Assembly (NCBI RefSeq): GCF_018279705.1
Contig: NZ_CP036498.1
Location: forward strand, 1,877,001 to 1,941,000
DNA length: 64,000 nt
Source: Tardiphaga alba
GTDB lineage: Bacteria; Pseudomonadota; Alphaproteobacteria; Rhizobiales; Xanthobacteraceae
Direction of reading: 5' to 3'
Shown: one piece after another, positions 24,449-33,528 of the stretch
Position numbering within the stretch: the first letter of the stretch is position 1
Layout: every line of letters begins with the position of its first letter
Program-made: the position numbers and the translations under genes
Notes under the pieces: model-generated
Seen by the model: the letters and a program-made list of their open reading frames with translations, nothing else
Databases searched by the model: none
What the model was told of the DNA's origin: nothing

Positions 24449-26098
24449 ATGGCTCGCCAGTTCGTCTATTTCATGCAGGGTCTCACCAAGGCCTATCCGA
24501 CCCGCAAGGTGCTGGATAACGTCCATTTGTCGTTCTACCCGGACGCCAAGATCGGCGTGCTTGGCGTCAACGGCGCCGGTAAATCGACCCTGCTGAAAAT
24601 CATGGCTGGCCTCGACAAGGAATATACCGGCGAAGCCTGGGTCGCCCAGGGCGCCCGCGTCGGCTACCTCGAACAGGAGCCACAGCTCGATGCCTCGCTG
24701 ACGGTGCGCGAGAATGTGATGCTCGGCGTCGCCAAGCAGAAGGCGATCCTCGATCGCTATAACGAACTGGCGATGAATTACTCGGAAGAGACCGCCGACG
24801 AGATGACCAAGCTGCAGGACGAGATCGAGGCGCAGGGCCTATGGGATCTCGACAGCAAGGTCGATCAGGCGATGGACGCGCTGCGCTGCCCGCCCGACGA
24901 TGCCGATGTCAGCAAGCTCTCGGGCGGTGAACGCCGCCGCGTAGCACTCTGCAAGCTGCTGCTCGATGCGCCGGAACTGCTGCTGCTCGACGAACCGACC
25001 AACCATCTCGACGCCGAATCCGTGTCGTGGCTGGAAGGCCATCTGCGCAACTATCCTGGCGCCATCCTGATCGTGACCCACGATCGCTACTTCCTCGACA
25101 ACGTCACCTCCTGGATCCTCGAGCTCGATCGCGGCCGCGGCATTCCTTACGAGGGCAACTATTCGTCATGGCTGGTGCAGAAGCAGAAGCGCCTCGAGCA
25201 GGAAGGCCGCGAGGACGCTGCGCATCAGAAGACGCTGGCCCGCGAGCAGGAGTGGATCGCGTCATCCCCCAAGGCCCGCCAGGCCAAGTCGAAGGCGCGC
25301 TACCAGCGCTATGAGGACCTGCTCAAGCAGGCCAGCGAGAAGCAGAGTCAGTCTGCGCAGATCATCATCCCGGTGGCCGAGCGCCTCGGCGACAACGTGG
25401 TCGATTTCGAGCATCTCAACAAAGGCTTTGGCGATCGCCTGCTGATCGACGATCTCACCTTCAAGCTGCCGCCGGGCGGCATCGTCGGCGTGATCGGCCC
25501 GAACGGCGCCGGCAAGTCCACGCTGTTCAAGATGATCACCAAGCAGGAGCAGCCGGACGGCGGCACCATCACCGTCGGCGAGACCGTGCAGCTCGGCTAT
25601 GTCGATCAGTCGCGCGATGCGCTGGATGACAAGGCGACCGTCTGGGAAGAGATTTCCGGCAAGAACGAGCTGATCCTGCTCGGCAAGAAGGAAGTCAATT
25701 CACGCGGCTATTGCTCGGCCTTCAATTTCAAGGGCGGCGACCAGCAGAAGAAGGTCGGTTCTCTGTCAGGCGGTGAACGCAATCGCGTGCATCTTGCAAA
25801 AATGCTGAAGTCAGGCGCCAACGTCCTGCTGCTCGACGAACCGACCAACGACCTCGACGTCGATACGCTGCGTGCGCTCGAAGAGGCGTTGGAGGATTTT
25901 GCCGGCTGCGCCGTGATCATCAGCCATGATCGCTGGTTCCTCGATCGTATCGCCACGCATATCCTCGCTTTCGAAGGCGACAGCCATGTCGAATGGTTCG
26001 AGGGCAACTTCCAGGACTACGAGAAGGACAAGATGCGCCGGCTCGGCCAGGACAGCATCATCCCGCATCGCGTGAAGTACAAGAAACTGACGCGCTGA
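24449..26098 (+). CDS. ettA: energy-dependent translational throttle protein EttA (ABC-F)
   Basis: The 549-residue protein has two ABC cassettes without membrane segments: Walker [10 protein letters not shown] near residue 38 and GPNGAGKST near residue 351; signatures LSGGERRR and LSGGERNR; Walker [12 protein letters not shown] and [11 protein letters not shown]. Between them lies a charged linker ([25 protein letters not shown]). This is the ABC-F architecture of EttA, which binds the ribosomal E site and gates elongation according to ATP/ADP. The start [10 protein letters not shown] matches the family N-terminus; GGATCACG precedes it. The length is normal. Confidence 0.95.
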   Translation: MARQFVYFMQGLTKAYPTRKVLDNVHLSFYPDAKIGVLGVNGAGKSTLLKIMAGLDKEYTGEAWVAQGARVGYLEQEPQLDASLTVRENVMLGVAKQKAILDRYNELAMNYSEETADEMTKLQDEIEAQGLWDLDSKVDQAMDALRCPPDDADVSKLSGGERRRVALCKLLLDAPELLLLDEPTNHLDAESVSWLEGHLRNYPGAILIVTHDRYFLDNVTSWILELDRGRGIPYEGNYSSWLVQKQKRLEQEGREDAAHQKTLAREQEWIASSPKARQAKSKARYQRYEDLLKQASEKQSQSAQIIIPVAERLGDNVVDFEHLNKGFGDRLLIDDLTFKLPPGGIVGVIGPNGAGKSTLFKMITKQEQPDGGTITVGETVQLGYVDQSRDALDDKATVWEEISGKNELILLGKKEVNSRGYCSAFNFKGGDQQKKVGSLSGGERNRVHLAKMLKSGANVLLLDEPTNDLDVDTLRALEEALEDFAGCAVIISHDRWFLDRIATHILAFEGDSHVEWFEGNFQDYEKDKMRRLGQDSIIPHRVKYKKLTR

Positions 26099-26112
26099 GG
26101 GGAGATCGCGAG

Positions 26113-26883
26113 ATGTCGGACTGGAGCGCGCAGCAATATCTGAAATTCGAGGATGAGCGGACTCGCCCGGCGCGGGATCTGCTCGCGCAGGTGCCGCTGG
26201 CCGAAGCGCGAAAGGTCGTCGATATCGGCTGCGGCCCCGGCAATTCCACCGAGCTCCTCGTCAATCGCTGGCCGGAAGCGGCGGTGGTTGGCGTCGATAC
26301 CTCGGCCGACATGCTCCGTCAGGCGCGCGAGCGCCTGCCGGGCAAGACCTTCATCGAGGCCAATATCGCCCATTGGGTGCCGCCGGCCGGCAGCGACTTG
26401 CTGTTTGCCAATGCCGTGTTCCAGTGGGTGCCGGATCATCTGAAGCAGCTCAAGCGCCTCGCGACCGGTTTGCCGCCCGGCGGTGTCCTCGCGGTGCAGA
26501 TGCCCGACAATCTCGATGAGCCAAGCCATGTGCTGATGCGCGAAGTCGCGCATATGGAGCCGTGGCGCAAGCAGCTCTCCAAGGCGGCCGAGTTGCGCGA
26601 TTCCCTGCCGAAGCCCGGCGTCTATTACGATGCGCTGCAGCCGATCTGTTCGCGCGTCGAGATCTGGCACACCGTCTACAATCACGCGCTGGCGGATGCG
26701 TCGGCGATCGTGGAATGGGTGAAGGGCACCGGCCTGCGTCCCTTCGTCGATCCGCTCGAAAGCGCCGATCGCAAAGCCTATATCGCCGAATACACTGCAC
26801 GCATCGCGGCGACCTATCTGCCGCATGCCGATGGCAAGGTGCTGCTGCGCTTCCCGCGAATCTTTATTGTTGCTGTAAAGTAG
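26113..26883 (+). CDS. tam: trans-aconitate 2-methyltransferase
   Basis: The 256-residue SAM-dependent methyltransferase begins [24 protein letters not shown], a hallmark of Tam, with the SAM loop [15 protein letters not shown] near residues 35-49 and [11 protein letters not shown]. Tam methylates trans-aconitate, an inhibitor of aconitase, in the cytoplasm. GGGGAGATCGCGAG precedes the ATG; the gene starts 14 bases after ettA, so they may be cotranscribed. The function is assigned from strong family resemblance. Confidence 0.92.
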   Translation: MSDWSAQQYLKFEDERTRPARDLLAQVPLAEARKVVDIGCGPGNSTELLVNRWPEAAVVGVDTSADMLRQARERLPGKTFIEANIAHWVPPAGSDLLFANAVFQWVPDHLKQLKRLATGLPPGGVLAVQMPDNLDEPSHVLMREVAHMEPWRKQLSKAAELRDSLPKPGVYYDALQPICSRVEIWHTVYNHALADASAIVEWVKGTGLRPFVDPLESADRKAYIAEYTARIAATYLPHADGKVLLRFPRIFIVAVK

Positions 26884-26995
26884 CGCTGATGCGGCCAGTT
26901 GCCGCGCGGCCGGACATCATGACGTCGGGAACCGCTCGCTATAAGTCCGCATTGCAGACCGCACCGAAGATTCCCCCGACAACGAGACCTCCCGC

Positions 26996-27610
26996 ATGTC
27001 CATGACGCCTGAAACGCCTTTGCCGCCGAAGAAGGCGCACACGATGCGTCCGATCCCGGTCCTGATCTTCGGATCGCGTTGGCTGCAATTGCCGCTCTAT
27101 ATCGGCCTGATCATCGCGCAGGGCGTCTATGTCGTTCTGTTCCTGAAGGAGCTCTGGCATCTCGTCACCCATTCGTTCGATTTCAGCGAGCAGCAGATCA
27201 TGCTGGTCGTGCTCGGGCTGATCGACGTGGTGATGATCTCGAACCTGCTGGTGATGGTCATCGTCGGTGGCTACGAGACTTTCGTGTCGCGCCTCAATCT
27301 GCGCGGCCATCCGGATGAGCCGGAATGGCTCAGCCACGTCAATGCCAGCGTGCTGAAGATCAAGCTGGCGATGGCGATCATCGGCATCTCGTCGATCCAT
27401 CTGCTGCGCACCTTCATCGAGGCCGGCGGTCTCGGCAATACCGGTTCGCGCACCACCAGCTTCACCGAAACCGGCGTGATGTGGCAGACCATCATTCATG
27501 TGGTCTTCATCCTCTCGGCCGTCGGCATCGCCTATGTCGACAAGCTGTCGAACAGCGCCGATGTCAGCCACGGCAAGCACAAGGCTGATCACGGAGCGCA
27601 CGGGCATTGA
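26996..27610 (+). CDS. UPF0114 (YqhA-like) membrane protein
   Basis: The 204-residue protein matches the UPF0114/TIGR00645 family: [71 protein letters not shown] and [17 protein letters not shown] give about four membrane segments. A His-rich C-terminal tail ([13 protein letters not shown]) might bind metal, but that is inference. Its stop overlaps the TTG start of the following transglycosylase gene. The family function is unknown. Confidence 0.9.
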   Translation: MSMTPETPLPPKKAHTMRPIPVLIFGSRWLQLPLYIGLIIAQGVYVVLFLKELWHLVTHSFDFSEQQIMLVVLGLIDVVMISNLLVMVIVGGYETFVSRLNLRGHPDEPEWLSHVNASVLKIKLAMAIIGISSIHLLRTFIEAGGLGNTGSRTTSFTETGVMWQTIIHVVFILSAVGIAYVDKLSNSADVSHGKHKADHGAHGH

Positions 27611-28854
27611 GGGCGCAGGGCAAGCGATCAATATATCGCGCGCTGCTCTGCGGCGTTCTGATGAACTTCGCGTTGCCCGCATCCTTTGCTTCTGCCGCGG
27701 ACGCAGCTTTCACCAGCTTCGTCGCCTCGCTTTGGCCTGAAGCCCAGAAGGCCGGTGTCTCGCGCAAAACATTCGACGATGCGACGCGTGGGCTCGAGCC
27801 TGACTACAAGCTCCGCGATCTCCTTCTGCCAGGTCGTCCGGCGACCGGCGCGCCATCGCAGGCGGAGTTTGTGCAGGTGCCGGCCGATTATCTGAAGGAA
27901 GCCAGCATCGCGCGCCTCGCCGCCGAGGGACGGCGTCTTTACGATCAGCATCGCAAGACGCTGCAGGCGATCGAGCAGCAGACCGGCGTGCCCGGCACGA
28001 TCATCCTGGCGATCTGGGGCCGCGAGACAGACTATGGCCGCCATCGTCTTCCCTATGATGGCATCCGCACGCTGGCGACGCAGGCCTATGTCGGTCGCCG
28101 CAAGGATCAGTATCGCGGTGAGTTCATCGCCGCGCTGAAACTCATCCAGAGTGGTGTGGTGTCACGGCAGGATCTGCGCGTGTCATGGGGCGGCGCCACC
28201 GGCCTCACGCAATTCCTGCCGGCCGAGCTTGAAAAACACGGCGTCGATTTCGACGGCGACGGCAAGGTCGACATCTGGAAGTCTGTCCCGGACGCATTGG
28301 CGTCCGCCGCGCAGCAACTCGTCAACAAGGGATGGCAACGCGGGCTGCGCTGGGCCTATGAGGTGCGCGCGCCTGCCAATGCCGATTGTACCATGGGCGT
28401 GCCCGAGGTGACGCGGCCGATCGGCGAATGGATCCGCGCCGGCTTCATGCCGGTGCGTGGCGAGAAGCTGAGCGCGGCCGAGCAGGCCCAGCCGGCGTCG
28501 CTGCTGCAGCCGGAGGGGACCTACGGCCCGGCCTTCCTCACGACGAAGAACTACTTCGTGATCAAGGAATACAATTTCTCAGACCTTTATGTGCTGTTCG
28601 TCGGCCATGTCGCGGATCGCATCGCCAACGGACAGCCCTTCGCGACGCCGTGGTCCGCGACGAAGCAGTTGCGAAGCACCGACGTGGAGGCCATGCAGCG
28701 GCACCTCACGTCGCTCGGGCTCTACAGCGACAAGGTCGATGGCAAGGCGGGCATGAAGACCCGTGCGGCGCTCGGCGCGTTCCAGAAATCCGCAAGGTTC
28801 AAGCTCGACTGCTGGCCGAGCGAGGCGGTGCTGCGCGCGATGAATGCGCGGTAG
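27607..28854 (+). CDS. lytic murein transglycosylase (MltB-like) with PG-binding domain
   Basis: The 415-residue protein has a signal peptide (about residues 1-35, ending SFASA), an SLT_2 domain with the catalytic glutamate in [10 protein letters not shown], the segment [30 protein letters not shown], and a C-terminal peptidoglycan-binding domain ([32 protein letters not shown]). It would cleave glycan strands to 1,6-anhydro-MurNAc in the periplasm. The start used is TTG overlapping the previous stop (TTGA); ATG at 27661 would cut into the signal peptide. Confidence 0.9.
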   Translation: MRAQGKRSIYRALLCGVLMNFALPASFASAADAAFTSFVASLWPEAQKAGVSRKTFDDATRGLEPDYKLRDLLLPGRPATGAPSQAEFVQVPADYLKEASIARLAAEGRRLYDQHRKTLQAIEQQTGVPGTIILAIWGRETDYGRHRLPYDGIRTLATQAYVGRRKDQYRGEFIAALKLIQSGVVSRQDLRVSWGGATGLTQFLPAELEKHGVDFDGDGKVDIWKSVPDALASAAQQLVNKGWQRGLRWAYEVRAPANADCTMGVPEVTRPIGEWIRAGFMPVRGEKLSAAEQAQPASLLQPEGTYGPAFLTTKNYFVIKEYNFSDLYVLFVGHVADRIANGQPFATPWSATKQLRSTDVEAMQRHLTSLGLYSDKVDGKAGMKTRAALGAFQKSARFKLDCWPSEAVLRAMNAR

Positions 28855-28880
28855 CTGCAACTGACAGCGACAAAGAAAAA

Positions 28881-28907
28881 AGCCCGGCTGTGAAGCCGGG
28901 CTTTTGA
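28881..28907 (+). terminator. rho-independent terminator
   Basis: AGCCCGGCT and AGCCGGGCTTTT form a 9-bp stem with a GTGA loop, flanked by an A-run on the left and TTTT on the right. It follows the transglycosylase gene by 26 bases and may also end the leftward transcript of the gene at 28949. Confidence 0.8.
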
Positions 28908-28948
28908 TATCAGACGTTTTTGATATCAGACCGTGAAGTCGGCTGCGA

Positions 28949-29242
28949 TCAATCGCAAACTTCGACCGGGCGGTAGCGCCAGACGCCACGATAGTCGTCC
29001 CAGACGCGCTGACGCACGACGCGGCAGGCTGGCTCCACATAAACCGGGGCAGGCGCGTAGCCATAGCCGTAGGCCGGAGCCGGACGGCTCGCAGCGATCG
29101 CGCCACCGAGCAGCGCGCCACCGATCAGGCCACCGGCCACGCCGGCGGCGATGCGGCCACCATCGGCCTGCGCAGGAGCAGTAGCGGCCAGCGAACCGGC
29201 AACCGTCGCGACGGCGAGCAAGGCGGAAATTGTCTTCTTCAT
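28949..29242 (-). CDS. secreted glycine-zipper protein
   Basis: A 97-residue protein with signal peptide MKKTISALLAVATVAGSLAATAPAQA, a glycine zipper (AAGVAGGLIGGALLGGAIAA), a Pro/Tyr-rich stretch (YGYGYAPAPVYVEP) and a C-terminal CRVVRQRVWDDYRGVWRYRPVEVCD with two cysteines. It is probably periplasmic or outer-membrane associated. It is a paralogue of the product of 29451-29771. No function is known for this type. Confidence 0.8.
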   Translation of the reverse strand: MKKTISALLAVATVAGSLAATAPAQADGGRIAAGVAGGLIGGALLGGAIAASRPAPAYGYGYAPAPVYVEPACRVVRQRVWDDYRGVWRYRPVEVCD

Positions 29243-29450
29243 CTCAAGTCTCTCCAGAACTGCGCCACTAGCGACGCGCGGTTGAAAGGGCTCACGCGAT
29301 TCGAACTGACGGCATTTCAACTGCCTAACAATCAATCCTGCGTAAATACTCTCGAAGCAATGGTGCGAAAAAGCGGTTTTTTCGCGCCACTTCAAGTCGT
29401 GCACGGCGGAATTCATCCAATCCGCCATGCGTAATCATGCGGGAAATGGC

Positions 29451-29771
29451 TTAGCCGCACACCCGGACGCGGCGGAATCGCCAGCCATAACCGTCCCAGA
29501 AACGCTGGCGCTGCCAGAAGCAGTCACCGTAATAGCCGGGGCCGGCCACATAGGCCGGGCGGCCGTAATAACCATAGCCCGGGCCGTAATAACCGGAGCC
29601 CGCAGCGATTGCGCCGCCGAGGATGGCGCCGCCGATCAGGCCTGCAGCCACGCCGGCACCCGCGCCGCCGCCATGATAGCGCCAGTGCTGTGCGCTGGCT
29701 GATGTTGGTATCGCGACGGTGGATACCGCCAGCGTGGCAACCGCGGCCAAGGCCAACAGGGTTTTCTTCAT
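29451..29771 (-). CDS. secreted glycine-zipper protein (paralogue)
   Basis: A 106-residue protein with signal peptide MKKTLLALAAVATLAVSTVAIPTSASA, the glycine zipper GAGAGVAAGLIGGAILGGAIAAG, a Tyr/Gly-rich segment and a C-terminal CFWQRQRFWDGYGWRFRRVRVCG that mirrors the closing motif of the neighbouring paralogue. AAGAGGTG precedes the ATG. The tandem arrangement suggests gene duplication. The function is unknown. Confidence 0.8.
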   Translation of the reverse strand: MKKTLLALAAVATLAVSTVAIPTSASAQHWRYHGGGAGAGVAAGLIGGAILGGAIAAGSGYYGPGYGYYGRPAYVAGPGYYGDCFWQRQRFWDGYGWRFRRVRVCG

Positions 29772-30125
29772 GGCATCACCTCTTTCAAGATTTGCGCTTC
29801 CCAAATAGCGCAGCCTGCGACGAAAAGTTTCATATCCGACTTGAATGTTCAATGAACGGAACCGCGCTGGCTTGGTCGCAAATTGCCTGCTGGCAGTGAT
29901 TGGACGCGCTGTGGAAGCAGCAGGTTCATGGCATTCGCGTTGTCCGGTTGCATCGTACCGATAGCAACCGACGAGCCGGCTATTTCATCAGTTTAGACTC
30001 TTTCCAAATTTTCGCTGTCGGATCAGTAGTTTGGAATTGCTTGAAGTTGAGCGTTTTGGCTTTGCATCCGGGCGGGCGCTTCCATATCCAGTTGGTGTAC
30101 CGACCTGTGAGCGCGCTTTCATCTG
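29772..30125. other. 354-base intergenic region upstream of bfd
   Basis: No convincing gene is present. It serves as the leader/promoter of the leftward glycine-zipper gene and of the rightward bfd gene, and holds an ICE-like motif at 29992-30008. The composition is less G/C rich than the neighbouring coding DNA. Confidence 0.5.
29992..30008. promoter_or_regulatory. imperfect Irr box (ICE-like) upstream of bfd
   Basis: TTTAGACTCTTTCCAAA agrees with the Irr control element TTTAGAA-N3-TTCTAAA at 12 of 14 fixed positions. It lies 118 bases before the bfd start. Because a perfect ICE controls the adjacent bfr gene, joint iron control is plausible, but this weaker site is unproven. Confidence 0.4.
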
Positions 30126-30415
30126 ATGATCGTTTGTTCCTGCAACGTCTTTTCTGACCATGACATCCGCAAGGCTGTGTCTGGCGAGCGTCCCCGCGGA
30201 CGCCCGGGCAGGTCTATGGCTGCCTGGGCTGCAGCGCCCAGTGCGGGCGGTGCGCGCGGACCATCAAGAAAATCATGGACGAAGCTCTCGGTGCCTGCGC
30301 GAAATCGTGCTGCGCCGGCTGCCCCCATGAGGCGGCTCACGGTGCTGCTCCTGCCGCCGATGTTCATGCGTCGATCGATGTCGCGGCCTCGCCGTCGGTC
30401 GGGGTTGCGGCCTAA
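30126..30415 (+). pseudogene. bfd: bacterioferritin-associated ferredoxin, single frameshift
   Basis: The first frame gives MIVCSCNVFSDHDIRKAVSGERP, the classic Bfd N-terminus; the remainder is in another frame, VYGCLGCSAQCGRCARTIKK and onward, with the second pair of [2Fe-2S] cysteines and an Ala/His-rich C-terminal extension ending at TAA 30415. Adding one C to the CCCC run at 30192-30195 joins them as ...GERPPRTPGQVYGCLGC. Bfd reduces bacterioferritin iron cores so that iron can be released. The extra cysteines (CAKSCCAGC) after the domain are unusual. It is followed by bfr, so the frame break deserves resequencing. Confidence 0.8.
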
Positions 30416-30500
30416 AGCCCTCTGATTGCATTGAAATTTTGCGTTTTCCCCATTTCGCGGCTATGCCAGCGGAAGAGGGTTGTTCTCCGTCGAAAACTGA

Positions 30501-30517
30501 TTTAGAAGTATTCTAAA
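30501..30517. promoter_or_regulatory. Irr box (ICE) in the bfr promoter
   Basis: TTTAGAAGTATTCTAAA is a perfect match to the Irr control element TTTAGAA-N3-TTCTAAA known from Bradyrhizobium. It lies 43 bases before the bacterioferritin start. Irr binds when haem/iron is scarce, so it would repress iron storage under iron limitation. Confidence 0.85.
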
Positions 30518-30559
30518 TTGAGTTTCGGGCCGATAGGTGGCCCGGCAAAGGAGAGCACC

Positions 30560-31045
30560 ATGAAGGGCGACCCGAAGGTCATCGATTATCTCAACAAGGG
30601 TCTGCGCAGCGAGCTGACGGCCATCAGCCAGTATTGGCTGCATTTCCGTCTGCTGAACCACTGGGGCCTTCTCGACATGGCCAAGATGTGGCGCAAGGAG
30701 TCCATCGAGGAGATGGTCCATGCCGACCGCTTCACCGACCGCATCCTGTTCCTGGACGGCTTCCCGAACATGCAGGTGCTGGATCCCTTGAAGATCGGCC
30801 AGAACGTGAAGGAAATCATCGAGTGCGACCTGGCCGCCGAAATCGGCGCCCGCACCCTTTATCAGGAAGCTGCCACCTACTGCCGCAGCGTCGGTGACTA
30901 CGTCTCGAAGGACCTGTTCGAAGCGCTGATGAAGGACGAGGAAGGTCACATCGACTTCCTCGAGACCCAGCTCGACCTCATCGAGCGCATCGGCATCGAG
31001 CTCTACACCCAGAAGCATATGGGTGGTCTCGAAGGCGAGCACTAA
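30560..31045 (+). CDS. bfr: bacterioferritin
   Basis: The 161-residue four-helix protein has [32 protein letters not shown] with the first ferroxidase Glu, [21 protein letters not shown] with Glu and His ligands plus the haem-binding Met of bacterioferritins, and [11 protein letters not shown]. It assembles into a 24-mer that oxidises and stores iron in the cytoplasm. AAAGGAGAG precedes the ATG. A perfect Irr box precedes the gene, and bfd lies just upstream. Confidence 0.96.
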   Translation: MKGDPKVIDYLNKGLRSELTAISQYWLHFRLLNHWGLLDMAKMWRKESIEEMVHADRFTDRILFLDGFPNMQVLDPLKIGQNVKEIIECDLAAEIGARTLYQEAATYCRSVGDYVSKDLFEALMKDEEGHIDFLETQLDLIERIGIELYTQKHMGGLEGEH

Positions 31046-31124
31046 GCTTGCGCGCATGATCCGGCGAAGCCGCAACCGGCTATTCAGCAGGATCGAGCTC
31101 CCCTGAAAATGCAGCCCGGCGTCA

Positions 31125-31742
31125 TCAATAGATGCCGGGCAGCTTCGCCCGGCCGGGATCAAGCCGGGCTGGCGCCGGCATATCGCACCTGACGAATGCC
31201 GCCCGGATGGCCGCCCATGCGCCATATACGGGATAATCGACCACGGTCCGCCCGCCGTCGATCGATCGCACCCTCACATGAAGCATCGCTGACTTTTCGA
31301 GCTCCGCAATGAAGCGGGCAATGACGTCGCGATCCTCGATGACGACGATCCGGCTGTTGCGCAGCACCCGCATCGTGACGTCTTCATGGCCGGGCAGGTC
31401 GTCAAAGCGATAACCCAGCGACGTGTTGTGATTAGTCCCGATCCTGAAATCGAAGGCGAAACGGACCAGTGGCTGTTTGCCCTCCAGGCAGGTCAGCAGC
31501 AGCGACGAGACCCTTGGATAGAGGTAGTTGCTGTTCGACGCTTCGGCATAGACGAACGCACTCGGCAGCTCCAAGCCGGTCACGCGATCGATCTGATGCG
31601 GAATCCACCATTCGCTAGCGCGCGTCTCGCCTTGTTCCGTGACGAAAGGCGCGCGCACGCATCCGCACAAGGCAAAGCCAGCAGCCAACATCATGCTGAT
31701 TGACGCAACGCCACGCACAACGCTCTCCCCAAGCGTTGCCAA
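31125..31742 (-). CDS. putative lipoprotein, unknown function
   Basis: The 205-residue protein has an N-terminal hydrophobic stretch ending ALCGC that suggests a lipoprotein signal peptide, followed by a domain with the pattern VRFAFDFRIGTNHNTSLGYRFDDLPGHEDV, IEDRDVIARFIAELEKSAMLHVRVRSIDGGRTVVDYPVYGAWAAI. I recall this pattern in uncharacterised Rhizobiales secreted proteins but cannot name it. It converges on bfr. A GCCCGGC/GCCGGGC hairpin overlaps its 3' end (31114-31140) and could terminate either gene. Confidence 0.75.
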   Translation of the reverse strand: MATLGESVVRGVASISMMLAAGFALCGCVRAPFVTEQGETRASEWWIPHQIDRVTGLELPSAFVYAEASNSNYLYPRVSSLLLTCLEGKQPLVRFAFDFRIGTNHNTSLGYRFDDLPGHEDVTMRVLRNSRIVVIEDRDVIARFIAELEKSAMLHVRVRSIDGGRTVVDYPVYGAWAAIRAAFVRCDMPAPARLDPGRAKLPGIY

Positions 31743-31811
31743 TATACAACTTTAAGATGATGAAGACAAGATCAGTTGTGGTGTCCTGCAGCGGCGTTGA
31801 GGCTGCCCCGG

Positions 31812-32435
31812 CTACAGATTCTTGCGATAGGCGACTTCGATCTCGCCCTGGCTCATCGGCTTGTCGCCTTCGGGCTTGGTGTCGGCCTTGGTCTGGTCGA
31901 AAACCATTTCCGAGATCGACGGCATCACGTCGCGCTTCACCTGAACCTCGGGTGACCACAGTTTGGAGCGCATCAGTGCCTTGCCGCAATGGAAATAGGC
32001 TTCGGTCACCTGGATGCAGAGAACGGCGCGCGGAGGCTTGCCGAATTCCTCCATGGTCGCCATCAGCGCCGGATCCTTGCAGAGCTTTGCGACGCCGCTG
32101 ACACGCAGCGTGTCGTCGATGCCCGGCACGAAGAAGATCAGCTGCACATGGCCGGAGCCGTTCAGCACGTTCTGGAATGTATCGATGCGGTTGTTGCCGG
32201 GACGATCCGGGAGCTGCAGCTCGTTGTCCGACGCGATGTGCACGAAGCCAACACCGCCACCGCGCGGCGAGGCATCGACGGTGCCGTCAGGCCCGGAGGA
32301 GGCGAGCACGCAGAACGGCGACAGCGAGATGAACTTCCGCGAATGCGCATCCAGCGTCGGCCGCGCCTTCGCGATCACGCGCGGATGCGGCGTCGGATAG
32401 ATCTCCCGCAGCTTTTCGGCGGTTACGTCGGTCAC
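31812..32435 (-). CDS. pyridoxamine 5'-phosphate oxidase-like flavoprotein
   Basis: The 207-residue protein resembles the FMN-dependent PPOX-type proteins (MSMEG_1061-like): SRKFISLSPFCVLASSGPDGTVDASPRGG, LQLPDRPGNNRIDTFQNVL, GHVQLIFFVPGIDDTLRVSGVAKL and CIQVTEAYFHCGKALMRSKLW. I chose the GTG start because GGAGAG lies about 6 bases upstream; an ATG at 32471 in frame is the alternative. It probably binds FMN and reduces an unknown small substrate in the cytoplasm. Confidence 0.85.
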   Translation of the reverse strand: MTDVTAEKLREIYPTPHPRVIAKARPTLDAHSRKFISLSPFCVLASSGPDGTVDASPRGGGVGFVHIASDNELQLPDRPGNNRIDTFQNVLNGSGHVQLIFFVPGIDDTLRVSGVAKLCKDPALMATMEEFGKPPRAVLCIQVTEAYFHCGKALMRSKLWSPEVQVKRDVMPSISEMVFDQTKADTKPEGDKPMSQGEIEVAYRKNL

Positions 32436-32564
32436 ATCGGCTCTCCGGAAGAATTTTGCGACAAATAACATGCAGTCCTGATGCCGGAAAGCGCATGATC
32501 CAACCATCGAGCGATTCAAATATAGGCAACGGCGGCAGCGGCGCGGATCTTGTTGGCGTGCGGA

Positions 32565-33023
32565 TCACTCGCGGGCGTGATCGCCCGGCTCTCTGCGGAG
32601 CGGCCAGTCGATCACGCCCGCACAGAACAGGGCCCACCAGATGATCACCGGCTGAAAGGCGAGGCGCGGTGCGTGGTACCACCAGCTATTGCCGATCACC
32701 GGCATCTCGATGCCGTCGAGCGCATGTTTGATGTTCGCGGGCCAGACGCAGAGCGCATAGAGCGCCAAGGTGGCGCCTGCCCACCAGCGCAGCGGTGTGC
32801 GCGACACCAATGCAATCGACGCTGCGATCTCGAACACGCCGGTGACGATGATGACCTCGCGCGCGAACGGAACCCATGCGGGGGTGATCAGCAGCAACTT
32901 GTCCGGCACCATGAGATGCGCGATTCCTGCCGCTGTGTAGAACGCCGCAAGGATCCAGCGCAGCACGCCACGCGACCGGTCGTCAGATCCACTCGGCTGG
33001 TGCCCGGTAATCGCGCGGCTCAA
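32565..33023 (-). CDS. DoxX-like membrane protein
   Basis: The 152-residue protein has four predicted membrane segments and DoxX-type sequence: GVLRWILAAFYTAAGIAHLMVPDKLLLITPAWVP, VTGVFEIAASIALV, WWAGATLALYALCVWPANIKHAL. DoxX-family members are small quinone/redox-linked inner-membrane proteins whose role is not fixed. Its ATG overlaps the stop of the upstream DUF2188 gene by 4 bases, so the two are cotranscribed. Confidence 0.88.
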   Translation of the reverse strand: MSRAITGHQPSGSDDRSRGVLRWILAAFYTAAGIAHLMVPDKLLLITPAWVPFAREVIIVTGVFEIAASIALVSRTPLRWWAGATLALYALCVWPANIKHALDGIEMPVIGNSWWYHAPRLAFQPVIIWWALFCAGVIDWPLRREPGDHARE

Positions 33024-33265
33024 GTCTTGTCGACAATGCTGGTATTCGGACGATCATTGCCGGCGGCCGTTTCCTCATGCCACTTGCCGTTTTCGTCCTC
33101 GTAGGAAATCACCTCGGTGCGCCCCGGCGTGCGTTGCTCGGCGGCCGCGCGGCGCGCCGCGGCAAGCGCGCGATCGCGCGTGGGATACGGCTCCGAAAAG
33201 ACCGCTCCGACCTTGTAGGCCCAGCCGCCGTCATGTTCGACGATCACATAGGTGACTTCCACCAT
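33020..33265 (-). CDS. DUF2188-like small protein
   Basis: The 81-residue protein (MVEVTYVIVEHDGGWAYKVG, then TRDRALAAARRAAAEQRTPGRTEVISYEDENGKWHEE) matches the DUF2188 pattern of small, soluble proteins. No function is known. The start is set by the domain beginning; an in-frame extension to 33316 lacks support. It forms a two-gene unit with the DoxX-like gene and is divergent from the alpha/beta hydrolase gene across 263 non-coding bases. Confidence 0.82.
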   Translation of the reverse strand: MVEVTYVIVEHDGGWAYKVGAVFSEPYPTRDRALAAARRAAAEQRTPGRTEVISYEDENGKWHEETAAGNDRPNTSIVDKT

Positions 33266-33528
33266 GGTCCTCTCGCTCCTCTCGGCGCCAGCGCTGACAT
33301 GCGCACCAGCCATCACGCAGCATCGACAGACACTGCTGATGACGATGGCAATGCGATGGCGAATATATCACATGGCCACGTCGCCGACAGGATGGTCGCA
33401 AGCCGTAGCGAGGCAGTCGCTGCACTGCGAAATCGTCAGCACCTGCGCAGGATATTGGCATGCCAGTGCATCGTGTTAGCATCTATGTCAAGCGGCTTCG
33501 AGAAAAGCGGCCGCAGGGGAGGATCATC

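Noticed and set aside
28972..29426. Possible CRISPR-like or tandem repeat array near the glycine-zipper genes
   Set aside because: The similarity comes from two paralogous coding sequences, not from regularly spaced repeats with unique spacers.
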